Shown: piece after piece, positions 1-9,762 of the stretch
Numbering within the stretch: the first letter of the stretch is position 1
How the letters are laid out: each line of letters starts with the position of its first letter
Assembly: GCA_031310005.1 (NCBI GenBank)
Contig: CM062384.1
Span: forward strand, 1,178,001 to 1,242,000
Source: Dactylellina haptotyla
Lineage: Eukaryota > Ascomycota > Orbiliomycetes > Orbiliales > Orbiliaceae
Length of the DNA stretch: 64,000 bases
Reading direction: 5' to 3'
Translations under genes and position numbers: made by a program
Notes under the pieces: generated by a model
Databases searched by the model: none
What the model saw: the letters and a program-made list of their open reading frames with translations, nothing else
Told to the model about the DNA's origin: nothing

Positions 1-351
1 TATAGCCATGCCTTTCTTTGAAAGAGAATATATCCTACCAATAATAATCATAATTTTATAAAGTGTTTGCTCTGTACCTATAAAGTTCTAGGTACTGGAG
101 CGCCTCATCTACTATGACTATCTACCCACAGCTATAAGGCTACTATAAACAAACTACTCACTGGCTAGGGAAACCCACCCACCAGCGACTGGGAACTAGG
201 CTACAATACGTTTCGGCGCAAATCATAAAGCGCAACCCGCTTCTCAGCTTCAACACGAGCTTTCTAAACCTAGGACGGATTCATTTCATAACACATCCGC
301 AGCCATACTTTTACATTTATAGTTCAAAATAAAGGCGCACCTATTACTACG
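1..351. other. Left-edge flank, no gene seen
   Basis: This stretch is A/T-rich with many TATA and CTATAA words and has no convincing reading frame. It holds the presumed promoter and leader of the NLR-like gene starting at 352. I see no terminal repeats or transposon domains in the part that is visible. Confidence 0.4.
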
Positions 352-3300
352 ATGGATTGGGGAGAAACCAACCCCGATGATCACGCCGACCCAGCCCCGA
401 ATCACGATCATTACACCATCGCCTGGATATGTGCGCTCTCTATAGAGTTGGCGGCAGCTCAGGCCATGCTTGATAGTGTTCACGAGGCCCTGCACACCTA
501 TGAGAATGATAGCAATACTTACATCTTAGGAAGTATCGGACAGCACGATATCGTCATTGCATGCCTACCAGATACCCAGTACGGTACAAATAATGCGGCA
601 AAGGTACTGACGAACCTAACCCGGACCTTCCCCTCCGTTCGTTTGGGTTTGATGGTTGGGATTGGGGGCGGGGTGCCAAGTATGGTAGACATGCGTTTGG
701 GTGACATAGTTGTTGGAACGAGAGTAATGCAATGCGACTTGGGCAAGGTGGTTCAAAACGGACAGATCCAACCGCGATCCCGAAGATTCCTCATCATTTA
801 TTTGGTACAACTATTTCCGCTTTAAGAGCGAAACATGAGAGCGAACCTAATCGAATCCCTTCTATTCTCCAGAAGAAAATGGGGGGGAATGCTAAGTACC
901 AGCACCCAGGTTTACCAGATCGACTATTCCTCGCGAGCTATGAGCACATATCCACGACACGTGGTTGTGAGAATTGTGACAAGTCGAATTTAATACTAAG
1001 AAAAAAGAGAAGTTCGCGCGCCCCCATGATACACTATGGTGTTATCGCCTCTGGGAACCAAGTGATGAGATGTGGTGTGGCCCGTGACAGTATCGCTCGA
1101 CAGTTAGACGCTATTTGCTTCGAGATGGAAGCTGCTGGGTTGATGGATATTCTCCCTTGCCTTCCAATTCGAGGAATTTGCGACTATTCGGATTCTCATA
1201 AGAGCAAGATATGGCAGAGATATGCAGCAGCTACGGCAGCTTCTTATGCAAGAGAATTGTTAGAGATCTTACCAATCTCCGGAGCACCTAGAAAAGTCTA
1301 TAACATGCTCAACACCCGTAAGTTAACCCTACAGGTTCAATATTTGTGCTAGTGATAATCTCTTACCTTAATATTTAGACCCAGATCCACTACTCGACCA
1401 CCATAGAAAGCGCTTGCTAAATTTGCTTAGATATGATCAAATGAATAATCGCAGGCTCACCATCAAATCGGCTGATGCAAGAACATGCCAATGGTTTCTT
1501 GACCACCCAGCGTATAAAGCCTGGCTCCATCCGAAACAGCTAACTCGACATCGCGGGTGTATGTGGATTCGTGGCAAACCAGGGGCTGGAAAATCGACGA
1601 TCATGAAGTTTTTATACTCCCAGATGAAGAAAGACTCCAATGTAACAGGCGGTGTCATTGGTTCCTTCTTTTTCAATGCACGCGGCGAGCATTTAGAAAG
1701 GTCCATTTCCGGAATGTACCGATCCCTACTGCTCCAACTACTCGAAGGGTATCCAAAGCTCCAGACAGTTCTCGACGACCCTGACCTTGCTCCCCAGGAT
1801 CAGAACATCTGCCCATCTTTGGACGCCCTCCGAGGGCTCTTTTTCAACGCTGTTTCCAGGCTTAATAAACAACCGTTTACCTGCTTTATCGATGCTCTTG
1901 ATGAATGCGACGAACAACAGGTCAGGTGTATGATACAAGATCTTGAAGATGCGGCGGATATATCCACAGATGAGGGCAGCTCATTTCGTGTTTGTTTTTC
2001 TAGCAGGCATTACCCTTATATCACGATAAGATGGGGTATCGAGCTGACATTGGAGGATCAGAGGGGTCACGCTGAGGATTTAGCAACATATGTTAAAAAC
2101 CGTCTGGAAATCCGGGATGCTGCACTAGCTGAAGATCTAATGACACAAATTCTCGAGAAAGCCGCTGGTGTTTTCCTATGGGTCGTCCTAGTTGTGACGA
2201 TATTAAACAAAGAGAATCGACGAGGTCGATTAGCCCTGCAAAAAAGACTTGCAGAACTTCCAGGTGGTTTAAGCGAATTGTTTAAAGACATAATAACTCG
2301 AGACCAAGACAACATGGAAGACTTCATCCTCTGCATTTTCTGGGTCCTCTACGCGGCATGGCCACTAAGGCCCGAGGAGTACTACCACGCACTCTGGTCT
2401 GGTTTGTCCTTAAAAGGTCTAGTCGATAATGAGCTCCCAAGCACCACTGGCCAAGATGCCATGGATACAATTCAAAGTTGTATCATAAGCTCTTCGAAAG
2501 GAATCGTGGAGATTACGAAATCCATCCGGCCAACTGTACAATTTATACACGAATCCGTTCGAGATTTTCTCATTAAAGAAAAGGGCATATTCGAGTTGCT
2601 GCCGGATATTGGAGTGGATTGGGAGAACATGGGCCATGAGAAACTTAAAGAGTCTTGTAGAAAATACATAGACCATTACTTGGCCCATAGCTCTCTGCTC
2701 GGAGACGATTTAAAGGGTTACCCGTTCCTATATTATGCCAGCCAGAATGTTTTTCTTCACGCCAATCTTGCAGCCCCGACAGTCCCTCAAGATGATTTTC
2801 TATCTGAGTTTCTCTTTCCCAACTGGGTGGGTATTGTCAATCAATTCCAGAGGACCTGGGGTCGTCCACAATACTCCCCGCGTGTAAGCCCCCTTTACAT
2901 ATTTGCGGAGAGAAACTTAGCCAATCTTATACGAGTTCACCCGTTGAATGAATCTGGCTTTGAAGTCGAAGATGAGCACTATGGACCCCCAATTCTTGCG
3001 GCAATAGCTCGTGGGAGTCATAAAGCAGTTCAAGAGCTTTTAGAAATACAAGCGCGAATTCATCCCACAGAATCTTCGCTTCGCGAACTTTGCAAAAAAT
3101 ATTCAAAACATCGGGAAGATTACGCTAGGGCTCAGAAGAAACGCTTTCCCAAAATAAGTTTCAAAGCCCGGAAAGAACCCTCCAACCGGGAAAAGAAATT
3201 TCCGTTCTCACGGAAATTAGGCCTTCTCTTTTATATCGAAGAGGAAGATGACGAAATATCACTTCCTTTTTTCTTGAATCTAAATAACTGCGACATCGAA

Positions 3301-4185
3301 CGGCGAGATGAAAATCATCAGACACCCCTAAGCCGAGCGGCTGAGAGAGGTCATTTGAGTTTTATTAGGGCGCTACTCCAAAATGGAGTCAATATTGAGT
3401 CAAAAGATATAAAGCGTCGTACACCATTATCATATGCAGCGGGTTCTGGACATGAAGCTGTAGTCTGCTTGCTACTCGAAAACGGCGCTTACATTGAGGC
3501 AAAGGATTGTAAAGAGCGCACGCCACTGTGGCACGCAGCTTCTTCAGGACAAGGAACAGTGGTAAAGCTATTAGTTGCAAATGGTGCTGACATAAACTCG
3601 ACAGATATCTATTATTTCACACCTTTGCTCAGCGCAATGCTCCAAGGGCATAGGACAATAAACCAATTGTTACTCATAGAGGGAGCTAATGTCGAGTTTA
3701 AAGATACCGACGGCCGGACACCACTATCGCGTGCAGTCAACTCGGGGCGAGAATCGATGGTCAAACTGCTACTTGCAAACGGTGCCAATATCGAATCAAG
3801 AGATAATGAAGGCGCAACGCCATTGCTGTGTGCGATTCGAGCAGGGTTTGATGCCATAGCTGAGTTGCTACTCGAAAATGGCGCGAATATCGAATCAAAA
3901 GATAATTGTGGTCGAACACCACTATTGCACGCAGCGGGTTTGGGGCGAGTTTCAACGGTCTCGCTATTACTTGACAAGGGTGCTAGTACCGCAGTTAAAG
4001 ATAAACGTGGCAAGACACCATTCTTGCATGCTGCAAAAAACAGGGAAATTGAACAGATATTGAAAAGATCTGAACGCGGATTACGGCAGCCTAAGAGATC
4101 GAGACCCCTCAATGCGAAATCCCAAATGCATAGCGAGGATAGTTTGAATACATACTATGAAGAAACCGTAAATATACGTGCTTGA
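352..4185 (+). CDS. NLR-like receptor: PNP-NACHT-ankyrin protein, with one apparent frameshift
   Basis: The predicted product is a fungal STAND/NLR-type receptor with three parts. The N-terminus is a nucleoside phosphorylase-like (PNP_UDP) domain, opening with YTIAWICALSIELAAAQ and containing GLMVGIGGGVP and CFEMEAAGLMD. The middle is a NACHT NTPase with Walker A GKPGAGKST and Walker B FIDALDEC. The C-terminus has about seven and a half ankyrin repeats of the TPLxxAAxxG type (roughly 3300-4060). A 61-nt intron (1318-1378, GTAAGT..TTTAG) joins the PNP and NACHT parts in phase 1. The PNP domain is read in one frame to about 768 and in another from about 771, so a one-base shift lies near 768-775. 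I see no plausible intron there. The gene is either recently broken, misread or a sequencing error. Family knowledge suggests non-self recognition or cell-death signalling, which is inference here. Confidence 0.8.
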
Positions 4186-4609
4186 CTCTCCGTAGTTAGT
4201 TCATTGGTGCACTTATGTATATATATTGTTTGCAAATCGTTTCCAATTCCAAGGGTTTAGTTGACCTATTCAAAGCCAAGCGTATTCCTTTAGATTGGCG
4301 AAGCAATAAATCACCCTGAATATTAGCCCTAAGAATAGTAATTACTGGTGATAATAAAGGGAAAGATATTGTCATGTTGCGTTGTTCCCGCCGCCGAATC
4401 GGAAAATGCAACAAAGCCCTCACAAAAAACCCACCAGCCAATTACTTCGTTTCAAGCTGTCCACAAAAACCACCAAGTTTCACCGAATGATAGCCAGCTC
4501 CAGTGCGCCAGCCCCAAAGCTACAGCACCGCCTCCTCGCCTTTCCTTTCCCTCCTCCTTCTCCTCTCTAACCCCCACCGGCCTTTGAATTCTCGGGGTCC
4601 TCGCCGGCA
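4186..4609. other. Intergenic, LSM1 promoter and leader
   Basis: This is the gap between the end of the NLR-like gene and the LSM1 start codon. The last 100 bases are C/T-rich, as expected for a fungal 5' leader. I see no coding potential. Confidence 0.5.
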
Positions 4610-5304
4610 ATGGATGTAGGCATCCTCCCGGAGCCTTTGCCTCCGCAAGTCTTCACCACTGGAGCGCAGCTGCTGGATCTCACCGATAGTATGTTGGATT
4701 ATGATATCAGCCACACGAACCGCGACCTTGCCATCGCTTTCGTTTCACTTAGCTAATCACTCCCTTCGCGTCCCTCAGAGAAGCTCGTTATCGTTCTGCG
4801 AGATGGCAGGAAGCTTATTGGTGTCCTGCGTAGCTACGATCAATATGGTACTTTCGCCTCCCCCTCGCCGACCCCACTAAATAGCTTGTTTGAAGCTCCA
4901 TATAGCCATTATATGCTACCAAGACAGTTACGCTAATCATCTATTCCGAATATATAGCAAATCTAGTCCTCCAGGATACCGTGGAGCGATTATACTCCCA
5001 GAACCTATACGCAGATGTCCCGCGAGGGGTATATATAGTCCGTGGCGAGAACGTGCTTCTGCTAGGTGAAATCGTATGCACACACCCAATCAGCGCGTAT
5101 AAATACTCGCTCGTATGTTAACGGTATCACGTCATTATTTAGGACTTGGACAAGGAAGACGATACACCGCTCCAACAAGCCACCGTCGACGAAATCTACG
5201 ACGCACAACGCGCCGAATCAGCGCACAAGAAGCAGCGAGAGAAGAAGAAAGCAAGAAAGCTCCACAGCCTCGGGTTCGAAGCGGAGAACGAGTTGATTTT
5301 GTAG
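4610..5304 (+). CDS. LSM1: Lsm1, Sm-like subunit of the cytoplasmic Lsm1-7 mRNA decapping complex
   Basis: Four exons give a 141-residue protein: 4610-4688, 4779-4847, 4958-5073 and 5143-5304. Donors are GTATGT, GTACTT, GTATGC and acceptors CAG, TAG, TAG; phases agree throughout. Residues match the Sm fold: TTGAQLLDLTDKKLVIVLRD (Sm1), then the stretch with GVLRSYDQY, LVLQDTVER and VVRGENV-like IVRGENVLLLGEIDL (Sm2). The charged C-terminal tail DDTPLQQATVDEI is typical of Lsm1 and separates it from Lsm8. Lsm1-7 binds oligoadenylated mRNA 3' ends with Pat1 and promotes decapping in the cytoplasm. The TAG stop at 5302 matches the usual family length, but the same frame stays open for another 250 codons (see next entry). 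Confidence 0.93.
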
Positions 5305-5439
5305 AACGGAGTCGATCTCTTCAAGCCGCTTGAGGTGTACCGGAATCTGGTGAACCCGAGTATCACGGTAAGGAGAGCTGATTTGGAGACTGGGGAGGTT
5401 TACTATGAAGTTGGCGGTAGGAGGGTATCGCGAAGTGGA

Positions 5440-6054
5440 ATGGAGCTTGTGGAATTTGGACCCTCGTACTCAGATGTTGATGACGAAGAGTACGAGGTGT
5501 CGTTTTGGGAATTGAAGACCGAAGATTTAATTGGGTTGTCAGACATCGGAGGTGAGATAGGGCGCCTACCCCCGCCGATTCTTAGAGAGAGCGAGTCAGA
5601 ACTCGAACAGGGAAGGGAGGAAGAGGAGGAAATAGACGATTTAAGTCCGATACGGCAAGGATTGAAGGTTGAGCAAAGGGCCAAAGAGCATCTGGAGAAA
5701 AGAGGGGTGTTATCAGAGGATGAAGGTAGCACTAGCACGATCAGTGTTTGGTTCACCCGGCAGAGCAAACGGGTATGGATGACGGACATGGAGTTTAAAA
5801 AAGCAGAAAAAGAAGAAGCCGCCAAAAAAGCCAAAAAAGAACAGCTGAAACAAGAGGAAGAGGAAGCAGCTAGAAAACAGAAGGCGAGAATAAATGACTC
5901 TATATCGCCAGAAAACGTGGACGAATACTATGGCGAATTTAATGGGAGAGGGGGTGTCCAATTGGGGACACAAGGGGACACGGAGGAAGAGGAGGAAGAA
6001 GATAGATGGTGGGAAGAACCCTACGTTCACGCGCGACCACCTCAGCCATGGTGA
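5440..6054 (+). CDS. Hypothetical acidic, coiled-coil protein in the LSM1 reading frame
   Basis: From the first in-frame ATG (5440) this reads 204 residues. The frame is open without interruption from the codon after the LSM1 stop (5305), and the upstream 45 codons also look protein-like (for example VYRNLVNPSITVRR). The body is rich in Glu, Asp and Lys, with a Lys/Glu/Ala-rich helix around 5790-5880 and an acidic run near the C-terminus, ending PPQPW. I do not recognise a family. It could be an independent gene, a downstream cistron on the LSM1 transcript, or an extension reached by read-through of TAG. The sequence does not decide between these. Confidence 0.5.
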   Translation: MELVEFGPSYSDVDDEEYEVSFWELKTEDLIGLSDIGGEIGRLPPPILRESESELEQGREEEEEIDDLSPIRQGLKVEQRAKEHLEKRGVLSEDEGSTSTISVWFTRQSKRVWMTDMEFKKAEKEEAAKKAKKEQLKQEEEEAARKQKARINDSISPENVDEYYGEFNGRGGVQLGTQGDTEEEEEEDRWWEEPYVHARPPQPW

Positions 6055-6322
6055 AATGTTTGTTAATGTAGGCGTGGGATGGTTTTATCGATACCAACCT
6101 ATCCTCGCCTCGGAGTGAAACCTTGCAGGTCTTAGAAACACGATATCAAATAAAAAAAGCATTTGTTTTTGTAGCTGGCTTATAATTAAACGATGCCAGC
6201 CTCTGACTATATCTTTCCTTCCCCAAGTATCTATCATTCCATAACTTCACCATATATCATCTACAAATATAAATAGGCACACTCTGTATGCTAATTCTGC
6301 TACTATTTTAATGACCTAGCCG

Positions 6323-7485
6323 TCACTTATCACCCAGTGTGCATGAAAGCACATTATTACCCTTGTCATCGACTACCTCCTTCACAATAGTTGTTTCGAG
6401 TGTATCGACGGCCCACTCCAGAGTTTCCATCAACCCTTGATCAGTTCTCTTCGGTGTCCGCAGTTTGTTCTGCTTCGCTTCCTCTGTCAAAACCCCAGCG
6501 TCTATATCTCCATTTTCGAACAAGTACTTATGTTGCTTAACATATGCCGGCCAAACTAGTAGTTCAAAGTAGCCAGGAGGGTCGTGCCAAAATCCCTCCA
6601 TCGTAGTGTATCCCGCCCTATCCTCTCTCCTTTGCTTGGCCTATACCATATCAGTCGGTCATATCCCAGGACCTCAACCACGTTTTCATTATAAAATGCC
6701 ATCGAAATACAACATACCTTCTCATACGGCGTCCGAATCATAAATTTAATATCAAACTCCCTCTGCAACTCCAGCGGCACCCCTTCACCAAATATCAGAA
6801 ATCCATCCACGATAACCACATTCTCCACCTGACGCCCAGTGCTCTTCACCACCGCGTCCAGCCACCCGCTAACCCTCCTTTCCAAATCCGAAATCTTCTC
6901 CTTCCCGCCCTCAACGCCATTCGTAAGCCTCGACAGACTCTCCTCCACCCCTACGGCGTGGGTAACCTCAAAGCTTTGATGGGTCCCCGGTAGTTCACCG
7001 TGAGCTTTCGCATACTGGACGCTTTCGAGGAACCGAGGGAACTCGATCGCTTCAGGACAGTCCCAGTCTTGGACTTTCTCGCCGGTGGAGCCGAGTTCCA
7101 CCATGGGCAGTTGGGAGTCCGGGATGTAGAAGTCGTCGCCGTGGAGGATGACGCATTTTACGGGCGGGTGGTCAGGTAGCGTTTTGGAGGTGAAGGCGGC
7201 ACGGAGGAGACGGGAGAGGGAGGTTTTGCCGGACGATGACGGGCCTTTTTTTGGGGAGGTTACATTTTTCGTGTTAGTTGAAAAACTTTAACGTATGAAG
7301 AATACAGAAGGCTTGGGTAGCATTCTCATTTGAAGCGTAGTTAATTAAGGTGCATGTCTCGATATCATATTATAGTAGGTGGGTTGATAAGTGAAATACA
7401 AGACTTATCGACACATCACGTGAGATATGAGCGAGAAAATACCAGTAAACGAACCTGATATCGCAATACAAAGCGAATACACCAT
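6323..7485 (-). CDS. NRK1: Nicotinamide riboside kinase (P-loop kinase, NAD salvage)
   Basis: Three exons on the minus strand, 7455-7485, 7245 excluded to 6718-7244, and 6323-6640, encode 291 residues. The enzyme phosphorylates nicotinamide riboside to NMN in the cytosol. The first exon is only 31 nt: it starts MVYSLCIAIS and the splice completes the P-loop GPSSSGKTS. Its donor is GTTCGT and the intron is 210 nt (7245-7454), long for this window. The second intron (6641-6717) is canonical GTATGT..TATAG and joins RTPYEK to AKQRRED. Other family marks are HGDDFYIPD after the P-loop, the DGFLIFGEG strand, and DPPGYFELLVWPAYVK near the lid. The total nucleotide count divides by three. The family and P-loop are clear; the first exon is my inference. 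Confidence 0.85.
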
Positions 7486-8153
7486 GTTGGCGAGGTTGGA
7501 GGGCAGGCGGACCGAGTATATGCGCCCTGTGTGGTGTGTATGTGTGCAACCTCAGGCCTTTTCTTTCGGTTTTTGTTGGTCGGCGGAACGGAATATCGCA
7601 TGGGATGCGGTGTTGGAAAGGTATCATGACGTACAGGAATTGCCCATGTGGTTCATGCAGCGGTTTAACCCGATGCGATCTCGCCTCACTGCAAACGAGA
7701 ATGCTCACATTTTTGTGACAAGGCGATCCCGCCCGAAAAATAAATATGGGAATCTTCGGTGAAGACTAACTGCATTCACATGAGGAATTCGATTTCTACT
7801 TCGGACGGTAATGGCATATGGTAGTTCACGTCATAATCATCGATTCATGAGCTATAGATGACTGCTAGTGATATACACAGAGAGAGAGGAAAGCCTACAA
7901 GAAGACTTTTTGAGGGCATGATGACGATGAGTAAGAGGAGGAGGAGGAAGAGGTTGATTCATGAGAGTATCGTTGTAGCCCAACGACGACGGCGCCATAA
8001 TAAAAATATACAGAGTGAAAAATGCGTATAAAAAACTCCCGTAGCATGAACATACCAAAGGAAAAAACTACTACGATATATAAAGGGGCGGGTAGTAAAC
8101 ACGAAAAAGACCAGGCATTAAGAAGTAGTAGACAAACGACAAGAACAGGCAAA
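7486..8153. other. Intergenic between NRK1 5' end and RPL3 3' end
   Basis: This region holds the NRK1 promoter and the 3' untranslated region of RPL3. An ORF on the plus strand (7427-7762) overlaps the NRK1 first exon antisense and shows no family resemblance. A GAGGAGGAGGAAG tract lies near 7936. I see nothing else. Confidence 0.4.
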
Positions 8154-9762
8154 TCAAGCGGCCTGCTTGATGTCCTTCTTGAGGGTTCCGAGGAACTTGT
8201 ACTTCTCCTCGCTTGTCTGGAAGCCACCACGGCCGAATTTCGAGGAGGTGTCGATCCATTCTGCATGCCACGTTAGCGCGTGTTGCGAAAGAATGGTAAT
8301 AGAGAAAAAGAAATGAAGGATAATGTGACTTACTGATGTCGACCTTCTCCAAAGCCTTTCTGCTGGTGTGGTTGATGAGGGTTTTTCTGAGGGTGAGGAC
8401 TCTCTTCTTGACACCAGGGCACGATCCCTTAAGCATGACGAAGTCGTTCTTGACCTCACCATATCTGACGAAACCACCCATTGGGGTGATTCTCTTGTTG
8501 GAAACATCGTACTCGGTAGAGCCGTTGTTGGCATCAGCGCCGGAACCGACACGGTAAACCTTGTGGTTCAGCGAGGTTCTGTGATGGTAACCGTATTGAC
8601 CAGCACGGGCAACAGTCCATTGCACTGTAATATCATATTAGTTTGACTTTCAAAAAAAGAGTTGGATAATATATCAAGTTAGACGAACCGTGAGCCGGAT
8701 GCCATGCACCGATACAAGCGACCTTTCGGAGACCCTTGTGGGTCTTTCTCGGCAGCTTCTTGGTTCCCCAACGGGAGGTGACACCGTTGAATCCGTGACC
8801 CTTGGTAACACCGATAACATCGATAATCTCGTCCTTCTCGAAGATCGAGGAGATCTCAATAGGCTTCTCGAAGAGACCCTTGGCGAAGTCAACCTTGTCG
8901 GAGATGGAACCACCGTTGATCTGGATCTCCATCATGTGGGCCTTCTTCTGCTTCAATGGGGTGAGACGGATCTGGGTGTGGGCGATGAGGCGGACGATGG
9001 TGCAGTACTTCTTGATGCGCTCGAGGTCACGGGTGATGGCGGCACCGTTGTTGTCGGAGTGCTTCTTGCTGTACCTGGTGAAAGCCTTCTTCTTGGATCG
9101 GTACCAGTTCTTGTAGAATCTTCGTCGGATTTCCTCGCTCAAGTGCTCAGCCCAGACGGTGGCGAGGGATCGGAGACCGCGTGGGGTCTCGATGTAGCCA
9201 ACAACACCGACAGCAATCATCTATATGGTAAAAAAAATACTCATGAGCCTCCCAATTCCCATAATATAAAAAAAAATTCTGCTCGAATATCGAATATCAT
9301 CTCGGGAGCTACGTACTGGTGGGGTTTCGATAACTGTGACGGCCTCGACGATTTCCTTCTTGTGCATCTTGGCACCAGGTCGGTCCAAATCTCTGACAAT
9401 GGTGGTCATACCGGCCTTGTAACCAAGGGCAGCGGTGAGATGGACCGGCTTCTTTGCGTTATCCTTAGGGAAGGCCTTGCATCTTCCTCTGTGTCTAGCA
9501 GCACGCTTCCTTGGGAGGAAACCGAGCGAACCGTGACGGGGAGCTTCCTGTGTACCGTAAAAATCATCGTTTAGCTATCTTATTCGAAGTAAAAGTCGAG
9601 GTATATTTTTTTTCCTTTTCGGTGGGAACATACGTATTTTCTCTATAGACCCAGCACATAATGTTAGCTTTTGCTTCTCTCTCTCAATTCCAATTCTCCA
9701 ATTCCCGAGATCTCCAGCTCGAAGAAGGGTCGGAGGGGAATATCCAGACGTACGTGAGACAT
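8154..9762 (-). CDS. RPL3: 60S ribosomal protein L3 (uL3), six coding exons including a 9-nt micro-exon
   Basis: The protein is 392 residues, the usual size in filamentous fungi. Exons in transcript order: 9754-9762, 9634-9642, 9317-9547, 8689-9220, 8334-8624, 8154-8260. The first coding exon is 9 nt (Met-Ser-His). The second is also 9 nt (Arg-Lys-Tyr), between TATAG and GTATGT. The third starts [15 protein letters not shown]. Together they restore the conserved MSHRKYEAPRHG start. Later landmarks are [45 protein letters not shown] and the end [16 protein letters not shown]. uL3 is an early-assembling core protein near the peptidyl-transferase centre. The intron after AWHPAH uses a GTTCGT donor; the others are GTACGT, GTATGT or GTAAGT. 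Confidence 0.96.
9634..9642 (-). other. RPL3: RPL3 micro-exon, 9 nt
   Basis: On the minus strand, AGAAAATAC is bounded by CTATAG upstream and GTATGT downstream. It encodes Arg-Lys-Tyr, residues 4-6 of the conserved uL3 N-terminus. The flanking introns are 111 nt (9643-9753, with an AGCTAACATT branch site) and 86 nt (9548-9633). Skipping it would keep the frame but delete three conserved residues. Confidence 0.9.

Noticed and set aside
7427-7762. 111-codon plus-strand ORF
   Set aside because: It runs antisense across the NRK1 first exon and intron. The minus-strand exon gives the conserved P-loop, so this is a shadow.
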